Origin: UBA8437 sp003445035
GTDB taxonomy: Bacteria > Planctomycetota > Planctomycetia > Planctomycetales > Planctomycetaceae
Assembly: GCA_937901285.1 (NCBI GenBank)
Contig: CALCHI010000267.1
Coordinates: forward strand, 1-14,891
Length of the DNA: 14,891 nt
Direction of reading: 5' to 3'
Below are positions 1-9,936 of this stretch, one piece after another. The notes below the pieces were generated by a model, which worked only from the letters and a program-made list of their open reading frames with translations, had not been told where the DNA came from and ran no database searches. The position numbers were made by a program, and so were the translations under genes. Each line of letters opens with the position of its first letter. Position 1 is the stretch's first letter.

Positions 1-213
1 GGAGAAGGCGATTCCGCGGACCCACGCGTCGGTTCCCTGCAGCGCGACCTTCTTGTTCTCCTTCGTGTCCCACCGCCAGACCTGGTAGTCCTGGGCGCCG
101 TAGAAGACGTATCGGCCCGTGGGATCGAAACGGCAGGAGATTAACGGGTTGCCGTGCTTGAGTTCCTTGACGACATGCGTCTTGGTGGCATCGACCTTGG
201 TGGGAGCGAGCAT
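1..213 (-). CDS. WD40 repeat protein, N-terminal part (runs off left edge)
   Basis: Reading the minus strand from an ATG at 213-211 gives 71 codons without a stop up to the window edge, so the C-terminal part is missing. The product starts MLAPTKVDATKTHVVKEL and contains a WD40-type blade: CRFDPTGRYVFYGAQD followed by QVWRWDTKENKKVAL, with the blade-closing V-W-R-W-D. The next blade begins at WVRGIAFS. WD40 proteins form beta-propellers that bind other proteins, and many planctomycete PSD1/DUF1501 clusters include one, so a link to the divergent neighbour is plausible. The start is uncertain: AAGGG lies directly against the ATG, too close for a normal ribosome site, and the frame stays open upstream. 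No signal peptide is visible from this start. The family call is firm; the function is not inferable. Confidence 0.8.
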   Translation of the reverse strand, partial: MLAPTKVDATKTHVVKELKHGNPLISCRFDPTGRYVFYGAQDYQVWRWDTKENKKVALQGTDAWVRGIAFS

Positions 214-297
214 CCCTTGATTCTCGCGATGTCGGCGTGTGGGATCAACGCGAAACCGGTGTTGTCGGCCGACGGTGGTCCTATAATGGCAGGCACC
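214..297. promoter_or_regulatory. Divergent intergenic region with a perfect -10 box (TATAAT) just before the PSD1 start
   Basis: This 84-bp gap separates the divergent WD40 and PSD1 genes and must hold at least one promoter. On the plus strand TATAAT lies at 282-287. A start of transcription about 7 bases downstream would be near 294, only a few bases before the ATG at 298, so the mRNA would be leaderless or nearly so. A matching -35 box is poor (GTGTTG at 259-264 with a 17-base spacer; TTGTCG at 262-267 is closer to consensus but only 14 bases away). This is a sequence match only. Confidence 0.4.
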
Positions 298-3200
298 ATG
301 AAACGAATCCCATTGCTGTTGCCGGTGGTGTTGCTGCTGGTGTCCGCTGATCTCTCTGCCGCCGACAAGGCTGCCGGGAAACCGACCGTGGCCCAGTTGG
401 AGCACTTCGAAAAGGTGATCCGGCCACTGCTGGCCAGGCGATGTTTTTCCTGCCACAGCAAGTCGGCCAAGAAACTGAAGGCGGGCCTGAGGCTCGATAC
501 CCGCAAATGGGCACTGGCCGGAGGAGAGACCGGGCCGGCGCTGGTTCCGGGTGACCCGGACAAGAGCCTGCTGGTGCAGGCGATCCGTTACGACGGTGAC
601 TACAAGATGCCGCCGGCAGGCAAGTTGCCACCCGAGGAGATCCGGATCCTGACCGAGTGGATCCGGGGGGGTGCGGCGTGGCCGGCCGGCGGCGGCGACA
701 CCGTTGACCCGTCAGCCCCGTTCGACCTGGATGCCCGACGGAAATCTCACTGGGCCTGGCAGCCGGTGAAAGTGGTCGAGCCCCGCCCGTTGCCCGAGGG
801 AACGCCGGAGAAGCTGATCTCGTGGGCCACTTCGCCGGTGGACCAGTACGTGCTCGAGCAGCTGCTCGCCCGGAAACTCGTACCCGCCCCCGACGCCGAC
901 AAGGTGACGTGGCTGCGTCGGGTGACCTACGACCTGACCGGCATGCCTCCCACGCCTGCCGAAATCGATGCCTTTGCCGGGGATCGGACGGGCCAGGCGG
1001 ACCAGAAGGTCGTCGACCGGCTCCTCAAGAACACCCGGTTCGGTGAACACTGGGCGCGACACTGGCTGGACCTGGTTCGTTTTGCCGAATCGCGGGGGCA
1101 CGAGTCGGACTACGTGAGCCCCAACGCCTGGGAGTACCGTGACTACGTGATCCGGGCACTCAACTCCGACGTGGCCTACGACCTGTTCCTGGTCGAGCAC
1201 GTGGCCGGAGACCTGTTGCCGACCCCGCGGCGGAATCCGGCCAAGGGGTTCAACGAGTCGATCCTGGGGACGGGGTTCTGGCACCTGGGGGACTGGTGCC
1301 ATTCGCCGGTCGATGTCCGGCAGGACGAGGCCGACCGCCGCGACAACATGATCGATGTCTTCAGCAAGACGTTCCTGGGACTGACGGTCAGTTGTGCACG
1401 GTGTCACGACCACAAGTTCGACGCCATCTCCCAGGCCGACTATTACGCCCTCTCGGGTTTTCTCAAGAGCAGCGGTTTTCGGCTGGTCCGCTACGAGACG
1501 ATCGACCACAACCGCCAGGTTGCCAGCCGCCTGGCCGAATCGCGTCAGCAGGCCCGTCGCAAGCTGTACGCGGCGATCCGGGGTGAGATCGCCGCCGGGC
1601 TGGCCAATCTGCCGGCCTACCTGCTCTCGGCCCGTGACGTGATCGCCGCCGGAAGTCCCGACGATGCGGCCGTCCAGGTGGCCGCGGCCAATGCCCGCAA
1701 GCTGGATGTCCAGCGACTCAAGCGGGTGATCGCTCACCTGCTGGCCGCCGAGAAGAACACACTCGATCCGCTCCACGCCTGGGCCAGGCTCTGCCGGGTG
1801 CCGGGAAATCCCGACGCCGAAGCGGTGGCGGCGGTGCTGGACCCGTTGCGGAAGACCTGGGCCGACCGCCGCGCGGCTGCCGGATCCGCGTTGGCCAAGT
1901 CGCGAATGCTGGTCGATTTCACCCGCATGGAAGGCCGCCGCTGGCGGCAGGACGGGTCGTCATTCCGCACCGGGCCGGTTGAACCCGGCGATTTCGTGCT
2001 GACCGACAACCCGGCGCAACCCTTCGGCCAGGTGTTCACTCGCGGTGGTGCCGCCTGGGACCGGGCGTTTTCAGGACTTGCCGTGGCCGACGGGAGCGAG
2101 AACGAGAACGGGAAGCTGTCCGGCTGGGTTCGGGCCGGGCGGACGATCCGCACGCCGACATTTCAGATGAAGACGGGCCGTTTGTGGCACCTGGTCGCCG
2201 GTGGTGGCCACGCCTTCGCCTCGGTCAACTCGCACCGGCTGCTCCACGGACCGCTGCATGGTCGGACCGTGGCCGGATGGGACGCTGGCGACAACCGTCC
2301 CCGCTGGATCCACCAGGATCTCTCCCGGTTGGCAGGGCACGAGGCTCACATCGAGTTTTCGAGCCGCGGCGACAATCCGCTGCAGGTGTTCATGGTGGTC
2401 GAGAGCGACCGGCAGCCGGGCGACCCGTTTGCCGGTGACGCTGTCGGGGCTTTCGCGACCCGGCTGGATGCCAAGCAGGCCGACACGCTGCCGAACGCCG
2501 CGGCGGCTTCCGCCCGGCTGCTGAAGATGGCCGCTGACTGGTCGAGAAACCCGAAGCCCAACGACGCCACCGAGCAGGCGGTGGTGCTCGACTGGCTGGT
2601 CCGCCACCTGCCGCTGCTGGTGGCCAATCCGGCTGCGTCGGAGATGAAGCTTTCGATCACTGCCCGGGGACTACTGGCCGGGGAAAAACGGCTGGTCGGC
2701 GAGGTCCGCAAGACGTCCCGCCTGGCGATGGCCATGTGGGACGGATCGGCGGTCAACCAGAAGCTGTTCATCCGGGGCAACCCGAAACAGCGTGGCCAGG
2801 AAGTGCCGCGGAGAATGCTCCAGGCGCTGGACGGGAAGCCGGTCAAGGTGACCAACCCGGGCAGCGGCCGGTTGTCGTTGGCCGCAGAGCTGGTCCTCGG
2901 AGGTCGCAATCCACTGGTGGCCCGCGTGATGGTCAACCGGATCTGGCATCACCTGTTCGGCCGGGGTCTGGTGCCGACCGTCGACAACTTCGGGGTCCAG
3001 GGACAGGCTCCCTCGCACCCCGAGCTGCTCGATTGGCTTGCCGATCGCTTTCGTCGGGATCGCTGGTCGGTCAAGACGATGATTCGCCAACTGGTGCTCT
3101 CCAGGACCTACCGCATGTCCAGCCGTGCGTCGGCCGAATCGGTCGCTGCCGATCCGGTCAACGTCTTGCTGCACAGCATGCGGGTCCGGCGGCTGCAGGG

Positions 3201-3747
3201 CGAGGCGATTCGTGATGCGATGCTCAGCGTCTCCGGACGGCTCGACAAGGCCTATCTCGGCAAGAGCGTACCGGTGTATCTTTCTCCGCACATGATCGGA
3301 CGGGGTCGACCCAAGAGCGGCCCGATGGACGGAAACGGGAGGCGGACGATCTACATCGGGGTTCGTCGCAACTTCCTCTCGTCGATGATGCTGGCCTTCG
3401 ACACCCCCCAGCCCTTCTCGACGGTCGGCCGTCGCACGAGGTCCAACGTGCCGGCCCAGGCCCTGATCCTGATGAACGATCCGTTCGTGGTCGGGCAGGC
3501 GGGCTTGTGGGCCAAGCGGCTGCTGGCACTCGAGAAACTCGACACCGGCGGTCGCATCGATTCGATGTACCGCCAGGCGTTCGGTCGCCGACCCAGTGAT
3601 GGCGAACGTGGTGCCGCCGCCGGTTTCCTGGTCGAGCAGGGACGCCGTTACGGACTGACCGACGAGCAGGGGCCTCGCGACCCCAGGCCATGGAGTGATC
3701 TCTGCCACGTGATGTTCAATGCCAAGGAATTCATCTTCATCAATTGA
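298..3747 (+). CDS. Secreted PSD1 protein: planctomycete cytochrome c, DUF1549 and DUF1553 domains
   Basis: This 1149-residue protein begins MKRIPLLLPVVLLLVSADLSAAD, a clear Sec signal peptide. I chose the ATG at 298 for that reason; the open frame continues upstream to 154 but overlaps the divergent gene. Domain order: cytochrome c-like domain with CFSCH at residues 49-53 and a likely axial Met in KMPP at 103-106; DUF1549 at about 176-306; a second CxxCH (CARCH, 366-370) followed by DHKFD; a middle beta-rich region at about 538-721; the motif RGNPKQRGQEVP; then DUF1553 from about 868 (GGRNPLVARVMVNRIWHHLFG) to the end (FNAKEFIFIN). Two CxxCH motifs suggest two covalently bound haems outside the cytoplasm, though this is not proven. 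A DUF1501 gene follows after 80 bp, the usual partner. The substrate is unknown. It is a paralogue of 6851-9832 but with a different middle region. Confidence 0.93.
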   Translation: MKRIPLLLPVVLLLVSADLSAADKAAGKPTVAQLEHFEKVIRPLLARRCFSCHSKSAKKLKAGLRLDTRKWALAGGETGPALVPGDPDKSLLVQAIRYDGDYKMPPAGKLPPEEIRILTEWIRGGAAWPAGGGDTVDPSAPFDLDARRKSHWAWQPVKVVEPRPLPEGTPEKLISWATSPVDQYVLEQLLARKLVPAPDADKVTWLRRVTYDLTGMPPTPAEIDAFAGDRTGQADQKVVDRLLKNTRFGEHWARHWLDLVRFAESRGHESDYVSPNAWEYRDYVIRALNSDVAYDLFLVEHVAGDLLPTPRRNPAKGFNESILGTGFWHLGDWCHSPVDVRQDEADRRDNMIDVFSKTFLGLTVSCARCHDHKFDAISQADYYALSGFLKSSGFRLVRYETIDHNRQVASRLAESRQQARRKLYAAIRGEIAAGLANLPAYLLSARDVIAAGSPDDAAVQVAAANARKLDVQRLKRVIAHLLAAEKNTLDPLHAWARLCRVPGNPDAEAVAAVLDPLRKTWADRRAAAGSALAKSRMLVDFTRMEGRRWRQDGSSFRTGPVEPGDFVLTDNPAQPFGQVFTRGGAAWDRAFSGLAVADGSENENGKLSGWVRAGRTIRTPTFQMKTGRLWHLVAGGGHAFASVNSHRLLHGPLHGRTVAGWDAGDNRPRWIHQDLSRLAGHEAHIEFSSRGDNPLQVFMVVESDRQPGDPFAGDAVGAFATRLDAKQADTLPNAAAASARLLKMAADWSRNPKPNDATEQAVVLDWLVRHLPLLVANPAASEMKLSITARGLLAGEKRLVGEVRKTSRLAMAMWDGSAVNQKLFIRGNPKQRGQEVPRRMLQALDGKPVKVTNPGSGRLSLAAELVLGGRNPLVARVMVNRIWHHLFGRGLVPTVDNFGVQGQAPSHPELLDWLADRFRRDRWSVKTMIRQLVLSRTYRMSSRASAESVAADPVNVLLHSMRVRRLQGEAIRDAMLSVSGRLDKAYLGKSVPVYLSPHMIGRGRPKSGPMDGNGRRTIYIGVRRNFLSSMMLAFDTPQPFSTVGRRTRSNVPAQALILMNDPFVVGQAGLWAKRLLALEKLDTGGRIDSMYRQAFGRRPSDGERGAAAGFLVEQGRRYGLTDEQGPRDPRPWSDLCHVMFNAKEFIFIN

Positions 3748-3827
3748 CATCATCCGTGTGACACGGCGACCGGTTCGCGCGACCGGTTGCCCGGGGTCAC
3801 TTCGGGTGCAGCCAGGATTCTCGACCG
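3748..3827 (+). promoter_or_regulatory. PSD1-DUF1501 spacer with a dyad and direct repeats
   Basis: The 80-bp spacer holds CCGTGT-G-ACACGG (3754-3766), a perfect inverted repeat about one central base. The 10-bp unit GCGACCGGTT occurs at 3766-3775 and again at 3779-3788, a 13-base period. Because ACCGGT is self-complementary, its copies at 3769-3774 and 3782-3787 can also pair as a hairpin. AGGA at 3814-3817 lies 10 bases before the ATG at 3828 and is the best ribosome-site candidate. The symmetric elements could be an operator, an RNA processing hairpin or a partial terminator; the sequence does not decide. Confidence 0.4.
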
Positions 3828-5273
3828 ATGAACCATTGCCACCGCTTCTTGCCTCCTCCGACCACCCGTCGGGAAATGCTGATGCAGGCCGCTCACGGCT
3901 TCGGTGGCGTCGCCCTGGCGACGATGCTCGCCGGTGAGATGTCCCCGGTTTCGGCGGCAAACGGTGCTGCGAGTCCTCTCGATACGAAGACCACCCATCT
4001 CCCGGCACAGGCCAAACGGGTCATCTTCCTCTACATGGATGGAGGGCCCTCGCAGGTCGACACCTTCGACCCGAAACCGGCACTGGCGAAATTCAACGGG
4101 CAGGATCCTCACCGGGTCTTCAAGGTCGAGCCGACTCAGTTCAACAACATCGGCAAGGTGTTGAAGTCGCCCTGGGCGTTCAAACAGTACGGCGAGAGCG
4201 GCCTGCCGGTCAGCGCGCTGTTTCCGACGATCGGCGAGCACTGTGCCGACGACCTGTGCGTGGTCCGTTCGATGGTCGCTCCGTTCTCCGAACACACCAA
4301 CGCGAACTTCTTCCTGCACACCGGCACCGGCCTGCAGGGGCGACCGGCTCACGGGGCCTGGGTGGCCTATGGGCTGGGCAGCGAGTGCCAGGACCTGCCC
4401 GCCTACGTGGTGCTCAACGGGGGCCTGATTCCCTCGGGCGGGCTCGACTGTTTCGGCAGCGGTTTTTTGCCGGCCGCCTTCCAGGGATCGGTGTTTCAAC
4501 CCGGCAACAGCCCGGTGGCCAACATCACCCCACGGGAGTCGAAACCGGATCTGCAGTCGGCCAAGCTGGCGCTGATGAAGCGGCTGGACCGCAACCTGCT
4601 GGGTCGCCTGGGCCGCGTGGACCAGGTGGAGAGCGCGATCTCGAATTACGAGTTGGCAGCGCGGATGCAGATGGCCGTGCCGGAGTTGATGGATCTCGGT
4701 GACGAGACCAAGGCGACCCAGTCGCTGTACGGCATGGATGATGACTTCGCCAACACCCGGAAGTACGGCCGGTTGTGCCTGGTGGCCCGTCGGATGGTCG
4801 AGCGGGGTGTGCGGTTCATCGAGCTGACCTGCACAGGCGGCAACGGCGATCGCTGGGATCAGCATGGTGGACTGGTCGATGGTCACACGAAGAACTCGCG
4901 GGCGATCGATCGTCCGGTGGCGGGCCTGATCCGCGACCTGAAGCAGCGGGGACTGCTCGACGAGACGCTGATCGTGTGGTGCGGCGAGTTCGGGCGGACG
5001 CCGTTTGCCCAGGGCGGCAACGGCCGCGATCACAACCCGTTCGGGTTCTCAATCTGGCTGGCCGGCGGCGGATCCCGTGCGGGATATGTCCATGGTGCGA
5101 CCGACGAATTCGGATACCACGCGGTGCAGGACAAGGTCGAGGTTTACGACCTGCACGCGACGATGCTGCACCTGATGGGCATGGACCACAAGAGGCTGAC
5201 GTACCGGTTCTCGAGCCGCGACATGAGGCTGACCGACGTCCACGGGCGGGTGGTGCCCGAATTGCTGGGCTAG
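3828..5273 (+). CDS. DUF1501 protein (alkaline phosphatase/sulfatase fold), Tat-exported
   Basis: This 481-residue protein starts MNHCHRFLPPPTTRREMLMQ. The twin arginine followed by the hydrophobic stretch AAHGFGGVALATMLAG is a Tat-type leader, so export in folded form is likely. DUF1501 proteins belong to the alkaline phosphatase-like metalloenzyme superfamily. Family signatures seen: YMDGGPSQVDTFDPKP (about 69-84), GEFGRTPFAQGG (386-397) and GRDHNPFGFSIW (around D401-H402), and the closing region LTYRFSSRDMRLTDVHG. Length and motif order are normal for the family. The start has AGGA at 3814-3817. It follows the PSD1 gene on the same strand and is probably co-transcribed with it. The reaction and substrate of DUF1501 proteins are not established; hydrolysis of a phosphate or sulfate ester is inferred from the fold only. 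Confidence 0.92.
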   Translation: MNHCHRFLPPPTTRREMLMQAAHGFGGVALATMLAGEMSPVSAANGAASPLDTKTTHLPAQAKRVIFLYMDGGPSQVDTFDPKPALAKFNGQDPHRVFKVEPTQFNNIGKVLKSPWAFKQYGESGLPVSALFPTIGEHCADDLCVVRSMVAPFSEHTNANFFLHTGTGLQGRPAHGAWVAYGLGSECQDLPAYVVLNGGLIPSGGLDCFGSGFLPAAFQGSVFQPGNSPVANITPRESKPDLQSAKLALMKRLDRNLLGRLGRVDQVESAISNYELAARMQMAVPELMDLGDETKATQSLYGMDDDFANTRKYGRLCLVARRMVERGVRFIELTCTGGNGDRWDQHGGLVDGHTKNSRAIDRPVAGLIRDLKQRGLLDETLIVWCGEFGRTPFAQGGNGRDHNPFGFSIWLAGGGSRAGYVHGATDEFGYHAVQDKVEVYDLHATMLHLMGMDHKRLTYRFSSRDMRLTDVHGRVVPELLG

Positions 5274-5292
5274 GCGTCGCCTGTTGACGAAA

Positions 5293-5328
5293 CGGTCTCC
5301 GGGACCCGCCGCGAGCGTGGCTCGACCG
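5293..5328. terminator. Candidate bidirectional terminator hairpins between convergent DUF1501 genes
   Basis: The gap 5274-5346 between the two convergent genes contains CGAGC-GTG-GCTCG (5312-5324), a perfect 5-bp stem with a 3-base loop, and GGTC-TCCGG-GACC (5294-5306). CGGTC (5293-5297) can alternatively pair with GACCG (5324-5328). No T-run follows on either strand, so this is not a classic intrinsic terminator. Its position between two gene ends is the main argument. Confidence 0.35.
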
Positions 5329-5346
5329 GACAGATGCTGCTGATCA

Positions 5347-6795
<1,449 letters not shown>

Positions 6796-6803
6796 GGCAA
6801 GAA

Positions 6804-6808
6804 TCCTT
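6804..6808 (-). promoter_or_regulatory. Ribosome binding site of the minus-strand DUF1501 gene
   Basis: AAGGA on the minus strand, 8 bases before the ATG at 6795. It decides the start against a longer open frame that reaches 7188. Confidence 0.65.
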
Positions 6809-6850
6809 GGGCCGGTGGATCGGGCCTCTGGGTCGGGTGTGTCCTGGGAA

Positions 6851-9832
6851 TCAATCGACGTAGATGAACTCGTTGCTGCACAGCAACAGGTGGCAGAAGT
6901 CGCGGATGGCCAGTTCCTCGGCGTTCGCCTGGCCCTTGCGCGACTCGGTCTGTGTCTTGACGAAGGCCAGCATCGCCTCCCGTTCGCTCGAATCCGGTGT
7001 CCGCGCCAGTGCCATTCGGTAGGCGGTGTTGATGGCGGTTTCCAGGGACGTCTTGGCGTCGGGGCGGACCCGTTTGGCGAAACCGCCGGACAGTTCGCGG
7101 ATGAACGGCGAGTTGAGCATGGCCAGGGCCTGGGGTGCCACGGTGCTCTCGTTGCGTTTGCCCACGCCCTGCATCGCGTCGGGTGCATCGAACAGCTGCA
7201 GGATCGGGATCAACTGGCCCCGCTTGACGGTCAGGTAGATGCTGCGGCGGTTGGATTTCTGGTCGAGAGATCCCTTGCCGAACATGTCTCGCTTAAGCCG
7301 GCCGCTGACATCCAGCAGCGTGTCGCGGATCAGTTCGGCTTCGAGCCGCTTCGCACCGCGTCGCCACCACAGCCGGTTGTCGGGATCGACCTTCTCGGCA
7401 TTGGCCGTGCGGCCGTTGCCCTGCATCCAGGTGTGGCTGGAAAGGATCAGCCGGTGCAGGTGTTTCAGTTTCCAGCCGCCGCGGATCAGCTCTCCGGCCA
7501 GCCAGTCGAGCAGCCTGGGGTGGGTTGGTCGTTCGCCGCGGGTGCCGAAGTCGCTGGGCGTGGTGACCAGGCCGCGACCGAAGTGGTACTGCCAGACGCG
7601 GTTGACGATCACCCGGGCCAGCAGGTGGCCGGCCCCGTTCTTGACGTCGGTCAACCAGCCGGCCGCGGCGACACGCGGCTTGACCGGCTGTTTCTTGTCG
7701 CCGCCGTTCGTCAGCCAGTGCTGGCCGTTTTCCCTGGTGTTCATCAGCACCTGCAGGAATCCGGCGGGGGCTTCCCCCTGCTTGTTGTCGGCGTTGCCAC
7801 GAGACAGGAAGTAGACCTTGAAGGTGTCGCCACCGAACTGGTAGGTGGTGCCGCGGACGCGAGCCGAGTAGACGGGCGTCATTTTCGGCTTGGGCTCGGT
7901 CTTTCGGTGGGCCGCGACGGCCGCGTCAAGCGGGACCCATTCCTCGTCGGTGGTGCGGTACCAGTTGCGGACCGCCGTTTTCTGCTTGTCGTTCCACTTC
8001 TCGGCCGGCTGTGACCAGGCCGCCACGACGTCCTTGGGCACCTGGCCGCCATTCATGCGGAAGAAGAACCCAGACGGTCCGCCGGCGTTGACGATCTTGA
8101 TCATCAGCTCGTTGCGGCCAGCGGCCAGGGTGACCTTGACCTTGTGCTGGTCGGCTTTGACACCGCCCATGGTTTTCTTGTTGAGGATTTCCTTGCCGTT
8201 GAGGAAAGCCTTCATGCCGTCGTCGCCACCGAACGCCAACTCGACGGCCAGGGCCGATGGCGAGTCGACGATGCGGACCAGGTAGTTGGCGGCGCTGTTG
8301 CCGGTGAGCGTGTTGTGGATCTTGCCGTCGGTCCAGCCGGGCTGAACTTGCCAGGAGACGGTTCCCTTGAGGAACGAGCGTCCGAGGTTGGCGCCGGCCT
8401 GGAGACGGGTTTCCGGCCCGGCGGCGGTGTCGTAGGCCTTGTTGAAGTCGGCGGCCGGGAAGGGGCCGACGTGGTGCCAGTGACCGAATGAGGGTGTGGG
8501 CGGGGCCGACGGTCGGCGGGCCAGCCACTGGCCGAACCGGCTGGGCAGGCGATTCTTCTCCCACGCTGCCACAGCATCGGTGAGCGGTTTCAATGCGGCG
8601 TCGTACTTCGCCTTGGACGCCTGGAAGGCCTCGGGGTTGAGGTTCAGGCTGGTGTCTCCGAAACCGACCTCCTTGAAACAGCTCACAAACCGGTAGTAGT
8701 CGTTTTGTGGCAGCGGGTCGTACTTGTGACTGTGGCACCTGGCGCATCCGACAGTCAGGCCCAGCAGGCTGGTGCCCAGGGTGTGAACCACGTCGTCGAG
8801 TTGCTCGTAGCGGCTGCGTTCGCGTTCCTTCTGGGTCTGCTGGGTGGTGAACGGACCGGCGACGAGGAACCCGGTGGCCGCGACCGCGTCGAGTGCCGTG
8901 CGGGCTTCGGAGGTGGTCTTCGTATTGGTCTTGGCCAGCAGGTCACCAGCGATCTGCAGGCGGACGAACCGGTCGTAGGGCATGTCCTGGTTGAGCGCGC
9001 GGATGACGAAGTCCCGGTACTGGTAGGCGTTGGCCCGGTCCTTGTCGAAGGCGTATCCGTTGCTCTCGGCGAACCGTACCAGGTCCAGCCAGTGCCGCCC
9101 CCAGCGTTCTCCGTAGTGTTTGCTGGCCAGCAGCCGGTCGATCTCGGCGGTCCACGCCGCCTCGAAGTCCTTTTCCGCCTCGGCCAGGAATCTCTGCTGG
9201 TCGTCGGGCGTCGGTGGCAGACCGATCATGTTGAAGTGCAATCGGCGGAGCAGTGCGGCCGGAGTCGCCCGCGGATTGGGCGTGAGCCCCTTGGCCCTCT
9301 GGGCAGCATGGATGAACCGGTCGATGTCGGTGCGGACCACGTCACCATCGGCGATTGTCGGTGGCTTGACCTCGGCCAGCGGCTGGAACGACCAGTGTGT
9401 CTTGCCGGCCTGGACATCAATGGCCTGGGTGGCGACAGCCTTTCCGTCCCGGGGGTCGGGGGCGCCCAGCTGGATCCACTTTTCGAAGTCGGCCACGATC
9501 GATGCGGGCAGCTTGGCCTTTGGTGGCATCTTGAGCCCGTCGTGTTTCAAAGCCGCCACCAGCAGGCTCTTCTTGGGCTGTCCCGGCACCACCGCGGGTC
9601 CGGTTTCTCCTCCCTTGCGGATCCCCGATCGCGTGTCGACCTGGAGTCCGCCCTTGAGCATCTTGGTCGCGGCCGCCTTGGCCGAGTGGCACTGGTAGCA
9701 GTGGCGGACCAGCACCGGGCGGATCTTCGATTCGAAGAAGTCCAGTCCCTTGCGATCGGCGGTCGTCTTGTCGGCGGCTGTGGCGGTGGAGGCCAATAAC
9801 AGTCCGACGAGAACCGTGCGGATGGGTATCAT
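6851..9832 (-). CDS. Secreted PSD1 protein: planctomycete cytochrome c, DUF1549 and DUF1553 domains, second copy
   Basis: This 993-residue protein starts MIPIRTVLVGLLLASTATAAD, a Sec signal peptide, with AAGGA at 9841-9845 before the ATG. Order: cytochrome c-like domain with CYQCH (45-49) and probable axial Met in KMPP (101-104); DUF1549 at about 168-300 (RHWLDLVRFAESNGYAFDKD); second CxxCH, CARCHSHKYD (363-372); a middle segment at about 449-596 (GHWHHVGPFPAADFNKAYD, then AFLNGKEIL and LAAGRNELMIKI) that reads like a beta-sandwich, PA14- or carbohydrate-binding-like module; a YFLSRGNADNKQGEAP motif (674-689); and DUF1553 from about 732 (NGAGHLLARVIVNRVWQYHFGR) to the C-terminus EFIYVD. Two haems outside the cytoplasm are inferred. 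The DUF1501 gene follows 55 bp downstream. The middle module is not the one in the paralogue at 298-3747 and may determine what it binds. The reaction is unknown. Confidence 0.93.
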   Translation of the reverse strand: MIPIRTVLVGLLLASTATAADKTTADRKGLDFFESKIRPVLVRHCYQCHSAKAAATKMLKGGLQVDTRSGIRKGGETGPAVVPGQPKKSLLVAALKHDGLKMPPKAKLPASIVADFEKWIQLGAPDPRDGKAVATQAIDVQAGKTHWSFQPLAEVKPPTIADGDVVRTDIDRFIHAAQRAKGLTPNPRATPAALLRRLHFNMIGLPPTPDDQQRFLAEAEKDFEAAWTAEIDRLLASKHYGERWGRHWLDLVRFAESNGYAFDKDRANAYQYRDFVIRALNQDMPYDRFVRLQIAGDLLAKTNTKTTSEARTALDAVAATGFLVAGPFTTQQTQKERERSRYEQLDDVVHTLGTSLLGLTVGCARCHSHKYDPLPQNDYYRFVSCFKEVGFGDTSLNLNPEAFQASKAKYDAALKPLTDAVAAWEKNRLPSRFGQWLARRPSAPPTPSFGHWHHVGPFPAADFNKAYDTAAGPETRLQAGANLGRSFLKGTVSWQVQPGWTDGKIHNTLTGNSAANYLVRIVDSPSALAVELAFGGDDGMKAFLNGKEILNKKTMGGVKADQHKVKVTLAAGRNELMIKIVNAGGPSGFFFRMNGGQVPKDVVAAWSQPAEKWNDKQKTAVRNWYRTTDEEWVPLDAAVAAHRKTEPKPKMTPVYSARVRGTTYQFGGDTFKVYFLSRGNADNKQGEAPAGFLQVLMNTRENGQHWLTNGGDKKQPVKPRVAAAGWLTDVKNGAGHLLARVIVNRVWQYHFGRGLVTTPSDFGTRGERPTHPRLLDWLAGELIRGGWKLKHLHRLILSSHTWMQGNGRTANAEKVDPDNRLWWRRGAKRLEAELIRDTLLDVSGRLKRDMFGKGSLDQKSNRRSIYLTVKRGQLIPILQLFDAPDAMQGVGKRNESTVAPQALAMLNSPFIRELSGGFAKRVRPDAKTSLETAINTAYRMALARTPDSSEREAMLAFVKTQTESRKGQANAEELAIRDFCHLLLCSNEFIYVD

Positions 9833-9936
9833 CCGGGGCTTCCTTGTTTCGGGGGAGGAGAGCGAAGGTGGGAGATAACTAGGATTCCCGATGATAACGA
9901 ATTGGTCGACCGGTTGGGACCGGGGTCCTCAACTCG

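Noticed and set aside
154..297. Upstream extension of the first PSD1 gene
   Set aside because: The extension would bury the signal peptide 48 residues inside the protein and overlap the divergent WD40 start.
712..5033. Minus-strand frames of 354, 445 and 427 residues opposite the first PSD1 and DUF1501 genes
   Set aside because: They are antisense to clear genes and their composition (Arg, Gln, His, Pro, Val) is typical of reverse-frame translation.
6796..7188. Upstream extension of the minus-strand DUF1501 gene
   Set aside because: It overlaps the PSD1 gene in another frame and would displace the Tat leader; the ATG at 6795 has a good ribosome site.
8705..9799. 364-residue plus-strand frame opposite the second PSD1 gene
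   Set aside because: It mirrors the CxxCH and DUF1549 coding region of the minus strand and has no recognisable motif of its own.
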